Shown here: in pieces, positions 17,332-25,807 of the stretch
Layout of the letters: every line of letters starts with the position of its first letter
How positions within the stretch are numbered: the first letter of the stretch is position 1
Assembly: GCA_944321525.1 (NCBI GenBank)
Contig: CALULQ010000018.1
Span: 1 to 64,000, forward strand
From: an uncultured Paraprevotella sp.
GTDB taxonomy: Bacteria > Bacteroidota > Bacteroidia > Bacteroidales > Bacteroidaceae
Direction: 5' to 3'
Length of the DNA stretch: 64,000 nucleotides
Notes under the pieces: model-generated
Told to the model about the DNA's origin: nothing
What the model saw: only the letters and a program-made list of their open reading frames with translations
Database searches by the model: none
Made by a program: the position numbers and the translations under genes

Positions 17332-19380
17332 ATGAAGAAAAACTTTTTTGCGGCTATCATCTTAGCCGGAATGATGTCTGCGGCGGGCACTACGGCATTG
17401 CTGGCCATGCCGGCTTGCGGGCCCTTGCCCGCGGCCATGGCAGCCGTTCTGCAGGACGAGAAGACAGTGGTCAGCCCCGACGGGAAGACGTTCCTGAAAG
17501 TGGGGTTGAAAGGCGACGGGCAACCTTATTATAAGGTGGGCTATTACGCCGAAGACAAGGACGGAAAGAAGGAAGTCATGATGGTGGAGGATTCTCCGCT
17601 GGGACTGGTGACGAACTACGGCGACTTCAGCCGCGGACTGACGTGGGTGAAGGACCAGGCGGGAGAGCGCGACATTCGCTACGACCTGGAGCGCAGCAAG
17701 GCGAGCCGCGTGGACAAGAAGGCCACGACCTTCACCGTGAGGCTGGCCAACGCCAAGAAGCAGGAAATGGAAGTGGAATTCGTGGTGGAAGACCACAACG
17801 TGGCTTTCCGCTACCATCTGCTCAAGCCCGGCGAGACGGGCAGCGTGAGAGTGATGTCGGAAGCCACAGGTTTCCAGTTCCCCGGCAAGACCACCACTTT
17901 CCTCACCCCGCAGAGCGACGCCATGATTGGCTGGAAGCGCACGAAGCCCAGCTATGAGGAAGTCTACAAGGCCGACGCGGCGATGAGCGAGCGTTCGCAA
18001 TACGGGCACGGCTACACCTTCCCCTGCCTCTTCCACGTGGGCGAAGACGGTTGGGTGCTGGTGGGCGAGACCGGCGTGGACAGCCGCTACTGTGCTTCCC
18101 GCTTGGGCGATGCGCAGGACGGGCTCTACAAACTGGAGTTCCCCATGCCCGAGGAGAACAACGGCAATGGCACGGTGGAACCGGCTTTCGCACTGCCGGG
18201 CTACACGCCTTGGCGCACGCTGACCGTGGCGAAAGACTTGGCGCCCATCGTGGAGACCACCATCACGTGGGACGTGGTGGAACCGCGCTTCACCACCCAA
18301 AACAAGTATAAGTATGGCCGGGGCACATGGAGCTGGATCGTTTGGCAGGACGGCAGCATCAACTACGACGACCAGGTGCGCTTCATCGACTTGGCCGCAG
18401 CCATGGGCTTTGAATACACGCTGGTGGACAACTGGTGGGACACGAACATCGGCCACGAGCGCATGGAGGAACTCATCCGCTATGCCCGCAGCAAGGGTGT
18501 GGAGCTTTTCCTCTGGTACAGTTCCAGCGGTTATTGGAACGACATCCAGCAGGGCCCCATCAACATCATGTGCGACCCCATCACCCGCAAGAAGGAGATG
18601 CGCTGGCTCAAGGAGCAGGGCGTGAAAGGCGTGAAGGTTGACTTCTTCGGCGGCGACAAGCAGGAAACCATGCGCCTCTACGAGGCCATCCTGAGCGATG
18701 CCGACGACTTCGGCCTGATGGTCATCTTCCACGGGTGCACCATGCCGCGAGGCTGGGAACGCATGTATCCCAACTACGTGGGCAGCGAGGCCGTGCTGGC
18801 TTCTGAGAACATGGTGTTCAACCAGAGTTTCTGCGACAACGAGGCCTTCAACGCCTGCCTGCATCCCTTCATCCGCAATTCGTTGGGCTGCATGGAGTAT
18901 GGCGGCACATTCCTCAACAAACGCCTGAACAAGGGGAACGACGGCGGCACAACCCGCGTCACCACCGACATCTTCCAGCTGGCAGCAGCCGTGGTATACC
19001 AGAATCCCATCCAGAACTTCGCCATCACGCCGAACAATCTGACGGACGTGCCGGCCTTTGAGCTTGACTTCCTGAAGGCCGTGCCCACCACATGGGACGA
19101 GGTGCGCTTCATCGACGGCTATCCCGGACGCTACGTCGTGCTGGCCCGCCGCCATGGGCAGGACTGGTACGTGGCCGCCATGAACGCCGGGAAGGAAACG
19201 CTGAAACTCACCGTGGAACTCCCGATGCTGGCCGGCAGCGAAGTGGATTACTATCACGACGGCAAGGACGGGAAGACGCCGACCATGGAAGACGCCAAGG
19301 TGGGCAAGAACGGCAAGTTCAAGCTCACGTTGCCGACCAACGGCGCAGCCGTGCTGAAAGGCCAGGCCGTGAACCAGTAA
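17332..19380 (+). CDS. Glycoside hydrolase family 97, probably retaining alpha-galactosidase type
   Basis: Exported SusB-like enzyme. The 682-residue product has a signal peptide (MKKNFFAAIILAGMMSAAG), an N-terminal beta-sandwich (about 40-300, starting VVSPDGKTFLKVGLK), a TIM barrel (about 310-600: WIVWQDGSINYDDQ, EYTLVDNWWD, GVELFLWYSSSGYW) and a C-terminal beta domain. Asp437 in GVKVDFFGG sits where retaining GH97 enzymes carry their nucleophile, which suggests alpha-galactosidase-like action; inverting SusB enzymes use glutamates elsewhere. The calcium-site region FHGCTMPRGW and GSEAVLASE is present. Together with PL11 it may work on galactose-decorated pectin, but this is inference. Confidence 0.9.
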   Translation: MKKNFFAAIILAGMMSAAGTTALLAMPACGPLPAAMAAVLQDEKTVVSPDGKTFLKVGLKGDGQPYYKVGYYAEDKDGKKEVMMVEDSPLGLVTNYGDFSRGLTWVKDQAGERDIRYDLERSKASRVDKKATTFTVRLANAKKQEMEVEFVVEDHNVAFRYHLLKPGETGSVRVMSEATGFQFPGKTTTFLTPQSDAMIGWKRTKPSYEEVYKADAAMSERSQYGHGYTFPCLFHVGEDGWVLVGETGVDSRYCASRLGDAQDGLYKLEFPMPEENNGNGTVEPAFALPGYTPWRTLTVAKDLAPIVETTITWDVVEPRFTTQNKYKYGRGTWSWIVWQDGSINYDDQVRFIDLAAAMGFEYTLVDNWWDTNIGHERMEELIRYARSKGVELFLWYSSSGYWNDIQQGPINIMCDPITRKKEMRWLKEQGVKGVKVDFFGGDKQETMRLYEAILSDADDFGLMVIFHGCTMPRGWERMYPNYVGSEAVLASENMVFNQSFCDNEAFNACLHPFIRNSLGCMEYGGTFLNKRLNKGNDGGTTRVTTDIFQLAAAVVYQNPIQNFAITPNNLTDVPAFELDFLKAVPTTWDEVRFIDGYPGRYVVLARRHGQDWYVAAMNAGKETLKLTVELPMLAGSEVDYYHDGKDGKTPTMEDAKVGKNGKFKLTLPTNGAAVLKGQAVNQ

Positions 19381-19394
19381 CTCTCCCGACGCGG

Positions 19395-19454
19395 AAAAAC
19401 AATCTCCCCCGGCGGGCCGCCATGGATGGCAGCTTGCCGGGGGAGATTGTTTTT
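19395..19454 (+). terminator. Terminator after GH97
   Basis: Perfect 19-bp stem (19395-19413 with 19436-19454) with a 22-nt loop; the outer pairs are A5/T5, so the right arm ends in a T-run. Confidence 0.92.
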
Positions 19455-20187
19455 ATGTGAGCCCCGTCGTTCCGGTGCTCTTGCGGATATCCAAGAAGAA
19501 TGTAATGATTTATAATCGATGTGGAAGACCGATTCGCTGGTCGCAACGTGCCGGCGTCTGCCGGCCGGCCGACTGGGCGGAATCTTTCTTGCCGCTCCGG
19601 AGCGCCGTATGTCCGGCGGCGGCGTGTGGCAAAGCCGCGGACGCGGAAGCGGGAAACGGCGGTCGCGGACGGTGAAGGCGGACGGGCGGCGTGCGGAGTC
19701 CCGAATCGTACTTTGCGGAGAGTACTCGAGTACTTGCCGCAGAGTACTCGAGTCTTCTCCGCAAAGCACGCCGGCGCGTTCCGCTCGACGTCGCGGCGGG
19801 GCGCGCCAGTGTTGTCCGTGTGGTGGTGGGATTGTATGGTGAGGATGGTGAGCCCAGAGGTTTTTGAACGGCCGTTGGAGAAGGGCGGGGCTTTCATTCC
19901 GCATCAGGTTGCCGCTTGGTGGGCCATAGGTGTTGGTAGTCGCGGTTGAATGAGAGCACTGTAAAATTTGTTTTATCTTCGGATGCTTGTGCCCGGCGCC
20001 TGTCGCTTCCGCCCCTGACAGGACGGGCAGGGGAACGGCAAAGGGTGGGGACGGGGAAACGGAGGAGGGGGAAGACTGTTGGCCGGAAGAGGGGCGCGGG
20101 CAGAAAAAGGGTCACGCCCCCTTCGGTGCGGAAGGGGGCGCAGGCGTGGGTTCGCAGGGGGTGCGTAGAAGGCGGGCGGTGCTCTGG
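19455..20187. other. 733-bp gene-free, GC-rich region holding repeat element R2
   Basis: No gene is supported. Long open frames exist on both strands only because the DNA is GC-rich; none has a promoter, start region or recognisable protein. R2 occupies about 19650-19785. The rest (about 19800-20187) shows no further structure that I can name. Confidence 0.6.
19650..19785 (+). repeat. Interspersed palindromic element R2, two-unit array
   Basis: Core AGTACTCGAGTACT at 19721-19734 and a decayed copy AGTACTCGAGTCTT at 19743-19756, 22 bp apart. Upstream are the conserved GCGTGCGGAGT, CGAATCGTACT and TTGCGGAG segments; GCGGGAAACGG lies about 40 bp further left, so the leading module is expanded here. 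Confidence 0.88.
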
Positions 20188-20571
20188 TTACTTCCCGCCG
20201 AGGCTGATGTCATCCAAATCCATGTCGATGTGCAAGTCCTGCGGCGCGGCTTCTTCGTCCTCATGGGCGGGCTGTGCCGGGCGCGGCGCGATGCCGGGCT
20301 GTTCCTTCTTGATGTAGTCGATGGCTTCGCCGAGGCTGGCCATGAACTTGTCGAAGTCCTCGTGGTAGAGGAATATTTTGTGCTTCTCGAAATTGACGGA
20401 CGGCGATTCCTCATCGTTCGAGACGATTTTCTTGCTTTCCGTGATAGCGAGGAAAAGTTCTCCTTTCTTATTCCTCTTGACGTCGACATAATAAATGCGC
20501 TTCCCGGCCTTCACGGTTTTGGAAAAAACGATCTCCTTCTCATTCTCTTGGCTCTTCTTGAAATCTTCCAT
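20188..20571 (-). CDS. DUF3276 Pur-alpha-like nucleic-acid-binding protein
   Basis: Small cytoplasmic protein of the bacterial Pur-alpha family, which binds single-stranded DNA and RNA (BpuR of Borrelia is a studied relative). ATG 20571 (MEDFKKSQENEKEIVFSK) gives 127 residues; an upstream open extension to 20685 is rich in Phe/Lys and overlaps the AT-rich promoter region, so I reject it. The PUR repeat spans about residues 10-85 (KAGKRIYYVDVKRNKKGELF, FLAITESKKIV, KIFLYHEDFDKF). The tail is acidic and Pro/Ala-rich (HEDEEAAPQDLHIDMDLDD). Divergent from nusB. Confidence 0.87.
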   Translation of the reverse strand: MEDFKKSQENEKEIVFSKTVKAGKRIYYVDVKRNKKGELFLAITESKKIVSNDEESPSVNFEKHKIFLYHEDFDKFMASLGEAIDYIKKEQPGIAPRPAQPAHEDEEAAPQDLHIDMDLDDISLGGK

Positions 20572-20669
20572 ATTCTGCGTTTTAGAGTAATTTGCTTCAA
20601 AATTGAGAATATTTTTTAAAACATCCAAAAAAAAAGACGAAAAGATAGTCCTTTTCCCTATAAAATACG

Positions 20670-20677
20670 TACTTTTG
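20670..20677 (+). promoter_or_regulatory. -7 box for nusB-yajC-ybbR-coaE
   Basis: TACTTTTGC, 21 bp before the nusB start. The -33 region is weak. Confidence 0.6.
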
Positions 20678-20698
20678 CATCGCAATTATTATATTACG

Positions 20699-21631
20699 AT
20701 GATAAATAGGGAGATTATACGTTTAAAGGTTGTCCAGATCACTTATGCTTATTACCAGAACGGGGGGAAAAACATCGACACAGCGGAGAAAGAATTGTTT
20801 TTCAGCCTGGGCAAGGCATACGATTTATACAATTATCTCTTGACCTTGATGGTGGAGATCAACCGGATAGCCGAACGCGCCGTAGAGACGGCCCAAAACA
20901 GGTATAACCGCATCAAGGTGGGCGAGCCACCGAGCCGGAAGTTTGTGGACAACCGCTTCATCCTGCAGTTGGAGGTGAACAAGCAGTTGCTGGACTTCCG
21001 CGAGAACCAGAAGAAGAATTGGGCCAATGAGGAAAGCTTTGTGCGGTCGCTCTACAAGCAAATCCAAGAGACGGATTATTATAAGGAGTATATGGCCTCT
21101 CCCGAGTCGTCGTATGCACAGGACCGGGAGTTGTGGCGCAAAATATATAAGAACATCATCAGCAACAACGAGGAGCTGGATTCGTTGCTGGAGGACATGA
21201 GCCTGTATTGGAACGATGACAAGTTCATCGTGGACACGTTCGTGCTGAAGACTATCAAGCGCTTCGACGAGGCCAACGGGGCCGACCAGGAACTGTTGCC
21301 GGAATTCAAGGACGAGGAAGACCGCGAGTTCGCCCATAAGTTGTTTCGCAACACCTTGCTCAACGCGGACTACTATCGCAAGCTGGTGAGCGACAACACG
21401 AAGAACTGGGAGTTCAACCGCATTGCCCTGATGGACTTGGTGATCATGCAGATTGCCTTGGCGGAAATCCTCACGTTCCCCAACATCCCGCTCAGCGTGA
21501 CGCTCAACGAATACGTGGACATCGCCAAGGTGTACAGCACGCCCAAGAGCGGAGCTTACGTGAACGGCCTGCTGGACGTCATCGCGAAGAAGCTGATGGC
21601 AGAGAAGGTTCTGACGAAAACAATTAATTAA
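20699..21631 (+). CDS. nusB: Transcription antitermination factor NusB, long Bacteroidetes form
   Basis: Part of the rRNA antitermination complex with NusE (S10). ATG 20699 (MINREIIRLKVVQITYAY) follows a -7 box; the frame is open to 20603 but that part overlaps the promoter. The 310 residues are about twice the length of E. coli NusB: an N-terminal helical extension of about 200 residues comes before the canonical NusB helical domain, whose end is clear (NRIALMDLVIMQIALAEIL ... ISVTLNEYVDIAKVYSTPKS-like segment, then GAYVNGLLDVIAKKL). This long form is normal for the phylum. First gene of a tight operon with yajC 11 bp downstream. Confidence 0.93.
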   Translation: MINREIIRLKVVQITYAYYQNGGKNIDTAEKELFFSLGKAYDLYNYLLTLMVEINRIAERAVETAQNRYNRIKVGEPPSRKFVDNRFILQLEVNKQLLDFRENQKKNWANEESFVRSLYKQIQETDYYKEYMASPESSYAQDRELWRKIYKNIISNNEELDSLLEDMSLYWNDDKFIVDTFVLKTIKRFDEANGADQELLPEFKDEEDREFAHKLFRNTLLNADYYRKLVSDNTKNWEFNRIALMDLVIMQIALAEILTFPNIPLSVTLNEYVDIAKVYSTPKSGAYVNGLLDVIAKKLMAEKVLTKTIN

Positions 21632-21642
21632 GTAATACAGTT

Positions 21643-21963
21643 ATGAATTTTACGACAGTTTTATTGCAGCAGCAAAGCGGCGGAGGCATGTCCATGATTA
21701 TCATGATGGTGGTGATTTTCGCCATCATGTACTTCTTTATGATTCGCCCGCAGAACAAGAAGCAGAAGGAAATACAGAAGTTCAGGAACAGCATCGTCCC
21801 GGGAACGGACATCGTGACGGCCGGAGGCATCTACGGGAAGGTGAAGGAAGTGAACGAGATGGACAACACGCTGATGGTGGAAATCGCTTCGGGCGTGAAA
21901 ATCAAGATAGCGAAGAATTCCGTGTATGCCAATGCGCAGGCCGATACGGCCTCGGGTAAGTAA
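21643..21963 (+). CDS. yajC: Preprotein translocase accessory subunit YajC
   Basis: Small inner-membrane partner of SecDF. The 106-residue product has a single membrane helix at about 15-37 (MSMIIMMVVIFAIMYFFMIR) immediately followed by the classic RPQNKKQKEIQKFRNSI and VPGTDIVTAGGIYGKV cytoplasmic segments. Length and layout are typical. It lies between nusB and the ybbR-like gene, 11 bp and 6 bp away. Confidence 0.95.
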   Translation: MNFTTVLLQQQSGGGMSMIIMMVVIFAIMYFFMIRPQNKKQKEIQKFRNSIVPGTDIVTAGGIYGKVKEVNEMDNTLMVEIASGVKIKIAKNSVYANAQADTASGK

Positions 21964-21969
21964 CCGAAC

Positions 21970-22974
21970 ATGGATTCCGTCCGGAGAAAGAAACTTTATA
22001 CGACAGTCAAGAACTTCTTGTTGGGGCCCAAAAACAAGGAGTTCTTGATTTTTTTGTTGTTCTTCTTCGTCTCGGCCGCCTTTTGGCTCCTGCAATCGCT
22101 CAACGAAGAGTTTGAAGTGAGGCTCAAGGTGCCCTTGAAGCTCGAGCATGTGCCTTCGGACGTGGTCATCACTTCCGAACTGCCGCAAGAACTCAGCGTG
22201 GCGGTGAAGGATAAGGGCACGGTGCTGGTGCGCTACCTGTATGGCACGGAGCTGGCGCCGGTGAGGGTCGATTACGGCGATTACGACAGGGGAGAACCGG
22301 GCGGGCGCGTGTCCGTGCAGTTGGCCGACGTGCTGAAAAAGGTGCAGGCGCAAGTGCTCTCTTCCACGCAGATTGTCTCCGTGAAGCCCGACACGTTGGA
22401 ATATTTCTTCAGCAAGGGGGCGAGGAAGAAGGTGCCCGTCAGGCTTTCGGGCTCGGTGTCCACCTCGCCCGAATATTACCTGCAGCGCATCGGCTTCGTG
22501 CCCGACTCTGTGGAAGTGCTCGCCCCCGAAGCCATCTTGGACACCATTACCGAGGCCCCGACGGTGCCGGTATACCTTGAGGGGTTGGAAGCGGACAAGA
22601 AAGTCGTGTTGGGGCTCCACAGGGCACGGGGGGCCAAGTTCATCCCCGACCGCGTGGAAATGAACGCCAAGGTGGACTTGTACACGGAAAAGACGGTGGC
22701 GGTGCCTGTCATCGGCATCAACTTCCCCGGAAGCAAGGACCTCAGGACATTCCCCTCGAAGGTGAACGTCACTTTCCGCGTGGGAATGAGCCGGTTCAAG
22801 GACATCACGGAAGACGACTTCGTGCTGGCCGTCACTTATGAGGAACTCCTGAAAGTGGACAGCACCAAGCTCAAGCTTCACCTGAAATCCATGCCGGCCG
22901 GGGTGTCGAACGTGCGCATTGAACCGCCCGAGGTGGACTATCTGATAGAACAAGTGCAGGAGGAGAATGAATAA
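21970..22974 (+). CDS. YbbR-like domain protein
   Basis: Membrane-anchored protein with extracytoplasmic YbbR-type repeats; the role of the family is not settled, although in other bacteria YbbR/CdaR regulates a diadenylate cyclase. The 334 residues show a basic N-terminus, one membrane helix (about 21-37, EFLIFLLFFFVSAAFWLL) and then at least three YbbR-like beta repeats (VPLKLEHVPSDVVITSELPQ, VPVRLSGSVSTSPEYYLQ, TVAVPVIGINFPGS). No cyclase gene is adjacent, so a link to c-di-AMP cannot be claimed. Its stop overlaps the coaE start by 8 bp, implying translational coupling. Confidence 0.85.
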   Translation: MDSVRRKKLYTTVKNFLLGPKNKEFLIFLLFFFVSAAFWLLQSLNEEFEVRLKVPLKLEHVPSDVVITSELPQELSVAVKDKGTVLVRYLYGTELAPVRVDYGDYDRGEPGGRVSVQLADVLKKVQAQVLSSTQIVSVKPDTLEYFFSKGARKKVPVRLSGSVSTSPEYYLQRIGFVPDSVEVLAPEAILDTITEAPTVPVYLEGLEADKKVVLGLHRARGAKFIPDRVEMNAKVDLYTEKTVAVPVIGINFPGSKDLRTFPSKVNVTFRVGMSRFKDITEDDFVLAVTYEELLKVDSTKLKLHLKSMPAGVSNVRIEPPEVDYLIEQVQEENE

Positions 22975-23578
22975 GCCGCCATTAAAGATAGGTATAACGG
23001 GAGGCATCGGTAGCGGAAAGAGCCATGTGGCCGGAGTGTTGCGCCGATGGGGCATTCCCGTGTATGACACCGACCGCGAGGCCAAGCGCCTCATGCAAGA
23101 GTCGGCCGACATCCGCCGGGGGCTGACGGCTTTGCTGGGCCCCGGAGCCTATGGGGCGGACGGGAAGCCCGACAAGGCAAGGGTGGCCGCCTATCTGTTC
23201 GGTTCGCCCGAACACGCGCGGCGCATCAACGGACTGGTGCATCCCGCCGTGCAGGACGACTTCCTGCGGTGGGCGGCGGGCCAGGACGCTCCCTTGGTGG
23301 CCATGGAGTGTGCCATTCTCTATGAGTCGGGATTCGACCGGCTAGTGGACGAAGTGCTGTTGGTCGTGGCGCCCGAGGACGTGTGCCTGGAGCGGGCCAT
23401 GAAGCGCGACGGCGCGACGGAGTGCCAGGTGAAGGCGCGCATGGCCGCCCAGATGCCGGACGCGGAGCGGCGGGCAAGGGCGCGCTACGTGGTGGACAAC
23501 GGCAGCGGGGCAGACGTGGAGCCTGCGTTGAAAGAGTTGCTCGCGAGGATGGCGCGTGAACGCCAGCCACGGGATTAA
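22967..23578 (+). CDS. coaE: Dephospho-CoA kinase
   Basis: Last step of coenzyme A synthesis: phosphorylates dephospho-CoA at the 3' hydroxyl of the ribose. The 203-residue product begins with the P-loop GITGGIGSGKS and has the YDTDREAK acceptor segment and the VHPAVQDDFLRW lid region, all as in CoaE. The C-terminal part (ERAMKRDGATECQVKARMAAQ) is the usual arginine-rich helix. It overlaps the ybbR-like gene by 8 bp and ends the operon begun by nusB. Confidence 0.95.
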   Translation: MNKPPLKIGITGGIGSGKSHVAGVLRRWGIPVYDTDREAKRLMQESADIRRGLTALLGPGAYGADGKPDKARVAAYLFGSPEHARRINGLVHPAVQDDFLRWAAGQDAPLVAMECAILYESGFDRLVDEVLLVVAPEDVCLERAMKRDGATECQVKARMAAQMPDAERRARARYVVDNGSGADVEPALKELLARMARERQPRD

Positions 23579-23597
23579 GCTTTTTTAGAAGGAAGAT

Positions 23598-23629
23598 TTT
23601 GAATAAAAGAAGCCGAACGGCTATCTTTG
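23598..23629 (+). promoter_or_regulatory. Promoter of the DUF5606 gene
   Basis: Near-ideal Bacteroidetes promoter: TTTG at 23598-23601, exactly 20 bp, then TATCTTTGC from 23622. Confidence 0.85.
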
Positions 23630-23665
23630 CAACCGTTTTGGAATATAAATAATGTAGACACAGAT

Positions 23666-24115
23666 ATGTTAGAAACGATTTTAGCCATTTCAGGCAAACC
23701 TGGATTGTATAGGTTGGTTTCCAGAGGAAACCGCAGTTTGATTGTGGAGACGTTGGACGAGGCCAAGAAGCGCATGCCCGCATTCTCGGCCGACAAGGTG
23801 ATTTCGCTGGCGGACATCGCCATGTATACGGAAAACGGCGAAGTGCCCTTGCGGAAGGTGTTGAACAAGGTGAAGGAAAAAGAGAACGGGCAGCCCGCCG
23901 CTTTCGACTATAAGAAAGCTTCGCGTGAGGAATTGGCGGCTTATTTCGAGGAAGTGTTGCCTAACTTCGACCGCGACCGCGTGTATCCTACTGACATCAA
24001 GAAACTGCTCAGCTGGTACAACCTGCTGGTCAAGGCCGGTTTGACGGATTTCGACGAGGCGCTCGCTCCCACGGAAGGAGACAACATCGCCGACCGGAAA
24101 GCGCAGGCGGAATGA
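23666..24115 (+). CDS. DUF5606 domain protein
   Basis: Unknown function, conserved in Bacteroidetes. ATG 23666 (MLETILAISGKPGLYRL) gives 149 residues; the frame is open to 23627 but that lies within the promoter. The N-terminal 50 residues form the conserved block (GLYRLVSRGNRSLIVETLDE) and contain ISGKPG, which looks nucleotide-binding but lacks a full P-loop. The second half is helical (ASREELAAYFEEVLPNFD, DIKKLLSWYNLLVKAG). It has its own strong promoter and terminator although it lies directly behind coaE. Confidence 0.82.
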   Translation: MLETILAISGKPGLYRLVSRGNRSLIVETLDEAKKRMPAFSADKVISLADIAMYTENGEVPLRKVLNKVKEKENGQPAAFDYKKASREELAAYFEEVLPNFDRDRVYPTDIKKLLSWYNLLVKAGLTDFDEALAPTEGDNIADRKAQAE

Positions 24116-24165
24116 CGACGAAGCTTGCCTGGGCTGATGTCCGGGCGCTTGTCCGCAACCAGCGG

Positions 24166-24214
24166 GCAAAAAGAATCCCCGGCAACCTTTCGGGCTGCCG
24201 GGGATTCTTTTTGC
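24166..24214 (+). terminator. Terminator between DUF5606 gene and the small membrane-protein gene
   Basis: Perfect 19-bp stem (24166-24184 with 24196-24214), 11-nt loop. The A5/T5 run in the arms lets it work in both directions for the convergent genes. Confidence 0.92.
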
Positions 24215-24218
24215 TCAT

Positions 24219-24398
24219 TTAATCCTGTATCTTCTTGTTCATGATGATGTGGACGATGATTCCTGCAATGATGACCAGCAAGGCCAAGCCGTTCGGCCAA
24301 TTGTAGTCAAGCCAGTTGCACACAAAACTCAGTACCAACACCACGGTTCCCAAGACGATCATGAGAATACCCAGATTTTTCAATAATAAACTGTTCAT
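24219..24398 (-). CDS. 59-residue membrane protein
   Basis: Short gene starting at ATG 24398 and ending in TAA at 24219. The product has two predicted membrane helices with a short Asn/Trp-containing loop (FVCNWLDYNWPNG) between them: helix one is about residues 6-24 (LKNLGILMIVLGTVVLVLS), helix two about 34-53 (LALLVIIAGIIVHIIM), and the tail is basic (NKKIQD). The layout is like small integral membrane proteins of Bacteroides of unknown role. A T-rich leader without a clear promoter lies upstream. Codon use and hydrophobic patterning support a real gene, and it ends right at a shared terminator. Confidence 0.78.
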   Translation of the reverse strand: MNSLLLKNLGILMIVLGTVVLVLSFVCNWLDYNWPNGLALLVIIAGIIVHIIMNKKIQD

Positions 24399-24503
24399 CG
24401 TATGTTTCTTTTTATATGTTTCCCTTGATTCGGCCTACAAATTAACACATAATTATTTAAACACCGAAACTTTTCATAAAAAAAAAACAAGGAAGGCGGC
24501 ATT

Positions 24504-24950
24504 TTAGTCCTTTGTGTTCATAAACACCTTCCTCAGCACTTCCTGGCTGACGCTTAATTCTTCCAGCGTAAGCCCTTGGAGGGCCTCTTTCAGCGTCTTG
24601 TTGGCCACGAAACGCGACTTGTCTTCCAAATCCCGTCCTTTCTTGGTAAGGTGTATCAGGTTGATGCGCCTGTCGGCTTTCCCGGCAATCCGGACCACGA
24701 GGTTCAGCCGCTCCATGTTGTCGATGAGCCGCGTCATGCTCGGCTTGTCTTTGAACGTGGCGTTGCATAGTTCTTGCTGCGTGACGCCGTCTTTTTCCCA
24801 TAAGTAGAGCAACACGGTCCACTGCTCCGGGGTGATGTCCACGTTGTATTGCCTGAAATTTCGGTAGAGTTTGCGGTTGATGGCAGCCGACACCTTCCCG
24901 TTCAGGATGGCAAATATGAGTTTGATGTCGAAATTGAATTGCTCGATCAT
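24504..24950 (-). CDS. MarR family transcriptional regulator
   Basis: Winged-helix DNA-binding repressor or activator; ligand and target are not known. The 148 residues show the MarR plan: N-terminal dimer helix (KVSAAINRKLYRNFRQYNV), DITPEQWTVLLYLWEKDGVT, the recognition helix region TQQELCNATFKDKPSMTRLIDNME and the wing RIAGKADRRINLIHLTKKG. It stands alone with its own promoter; the neighbours are a small membrane-protein gene downstream and the divergent rpsF operon, neither an obvious target. Confidence 0.92.
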   Translation of the reverse strand: MIEQFNFDIKLIFAILNGKVSAAINRKLYRNFRQYNVDITPEQWTVLLYLWEKDGVTQQELCNATFKDKPSMTRLIDNMERLNLVVRIAGKADRRINLIHLTKKGRDLEDKSRFVANKTLKEALQGLTLEELSVSQEVLRKVFMNTKD

Positions 24951-24973
24951 GTTTCCATATAATTCTTGTAATA

Positions 24974-24981
24974 CAAAGATA
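24974..24981 (-). promoter_or_regulatory. -7 box for the MarR gene
   Basis: The minus strand reads TATCTTTG, 23 bp before the start codon. No clear -33. Confidence 0.6.
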
Positions 24982-25098
24982 TGACATTTCTTACAGACCG
25001 AGGCCGTGTTCGGGCATTAAAATTCATTAAAACCGCGGCCCGGGAGCGATGCCGACAGCGGAAGGCAATCGGAAAATGCGGAATTAAGCGCAAAAAAA

Positions 25099-25130
25099 TT
25101 TGCATAATCGGGGATAAAAGTGTACTTTTG
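25099..25130 (+). promoter_or_regulatory. Promoter of rpsF-rpsR-rplI
   Basis: TTTG at 25099-25102, 20 bp, then TACTTTTGC from 25123. A 45-nt leader follows. Confidence 0.85.
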
Positions 25131-25175
25131 CACCGCATTTGCAATAACAATATTAATTTATTTATTTAACGTATT

Positions 25176-25517
25176 ATGAATCAATACGAAACCGTTTTCA
25201 TTTTAACTCCCGTTTTATCTGATGATCAGATGAAGGAAGCGGTCGCCAAGTTCAGGGGAATCCTCACCGACAATGGGGCAGAGATTCTCAACGAAGAGAA
25301 TTGGGGCCTGAAAAAGTTGGCTTACGCCATTGAAAAGAAATCCACCGGCTTCTATGTCCTCATGGAGTTCAAGGCGCAGCCCGAAGTGATCAAGACGCTG
25401 GAAATCAATTTCCGTCGTGACGAAAGAGTGCTTCGCTTCCTGACCGTAAAGATGGAGAAGTACGCAGCAGAGTATGCTGAGAAGAGAAGAAACAACAAAG
25501 TTAAAAAGGAGGATTAA
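25176..25517 (+). CDS. rpsF: 30S ribosomal protein S6
   Basis: Component of the 30S platform that binds with S18. The 113-residue product begins [19 protein letters not shown] and has the usual [20 protein letters not shown] and ALEFINFRR-like ([20 protein letters not shown]) segments, ending in a lysine-rich tail. First of three ribosomal genes in the standard order S6-S18-L9, 5 bp before rpsR. In many bacteria this leader is controlled by the S6:S18 complex; I could not identify that motif with confidence. Confidence 0.98.
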   Translation: MNQYETVFILTPVLSDDQMKEAVAKFRGILTDNGAEILNEENWGLKKLAYAIEKKSTGFYVLMEFKAQPEVIKTLEINFRRDERVLRFLTVKMEKYAAEYAEKRRNNKVKKED

Positions 25518-25522
25518 CAATC

Positions 25523-25789
25523 ATGGCACAGCAATCAGAAATCAGATATTTGACTCCGCCGACTGTCGACGTGAAGAAGAAAAAATATTGCCGTTTCAAG
25601 AAGAGCGGCATCAAGTACATCGATTACAAGGATCCTGAATTCCTGAAGAAGTTCTTGAACGAGCAGGGTAAAATCCTGCCCCGCCGCATCACGGGCACTT
25701 CCTTGAAGTATCAGCGTCGTGTGGCGCAGGCCATCAAGAGAGCCCGCCATTTGGCTCTTCTTCCCTTTGTAACGGATTTGATGAAATAA
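25523..25789 (+). CDS. rpsR: 30S ribosomal protein S18
   Basis: Binds the 16S central domain next to S6. The 88 residues carry the family core [40 protein letters not shown] and the basic C-terminal helix [14 protein letters not shown]. The first cysteine-containing zinc motif of some S18 proteins is reduced to one cysteine. Middle gene of rpsF-rpsR-rplI; the gap to rplI is 18 bp and holds an AGGAGG ribosome-binding site. Confidence 0.98.
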   Translation: MAQQSEIRYLTPPTVDVKKKKYCRFKKSGIKYIDYKDPEFLKKFLNEQGKILPRRITGTSLKYQRRVAQAIKRARHLALLPFVTDLMK

Positions 25790-25807
25790 TTAAAGGAGGA
25801 AGCTAGC

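Noticed and set aside
15260..19380. A polysaccharide utilisation locus
   Set aside because: No SusC/SusD pair or sensor gene adjacent; the two enzymes also have separate promoters.
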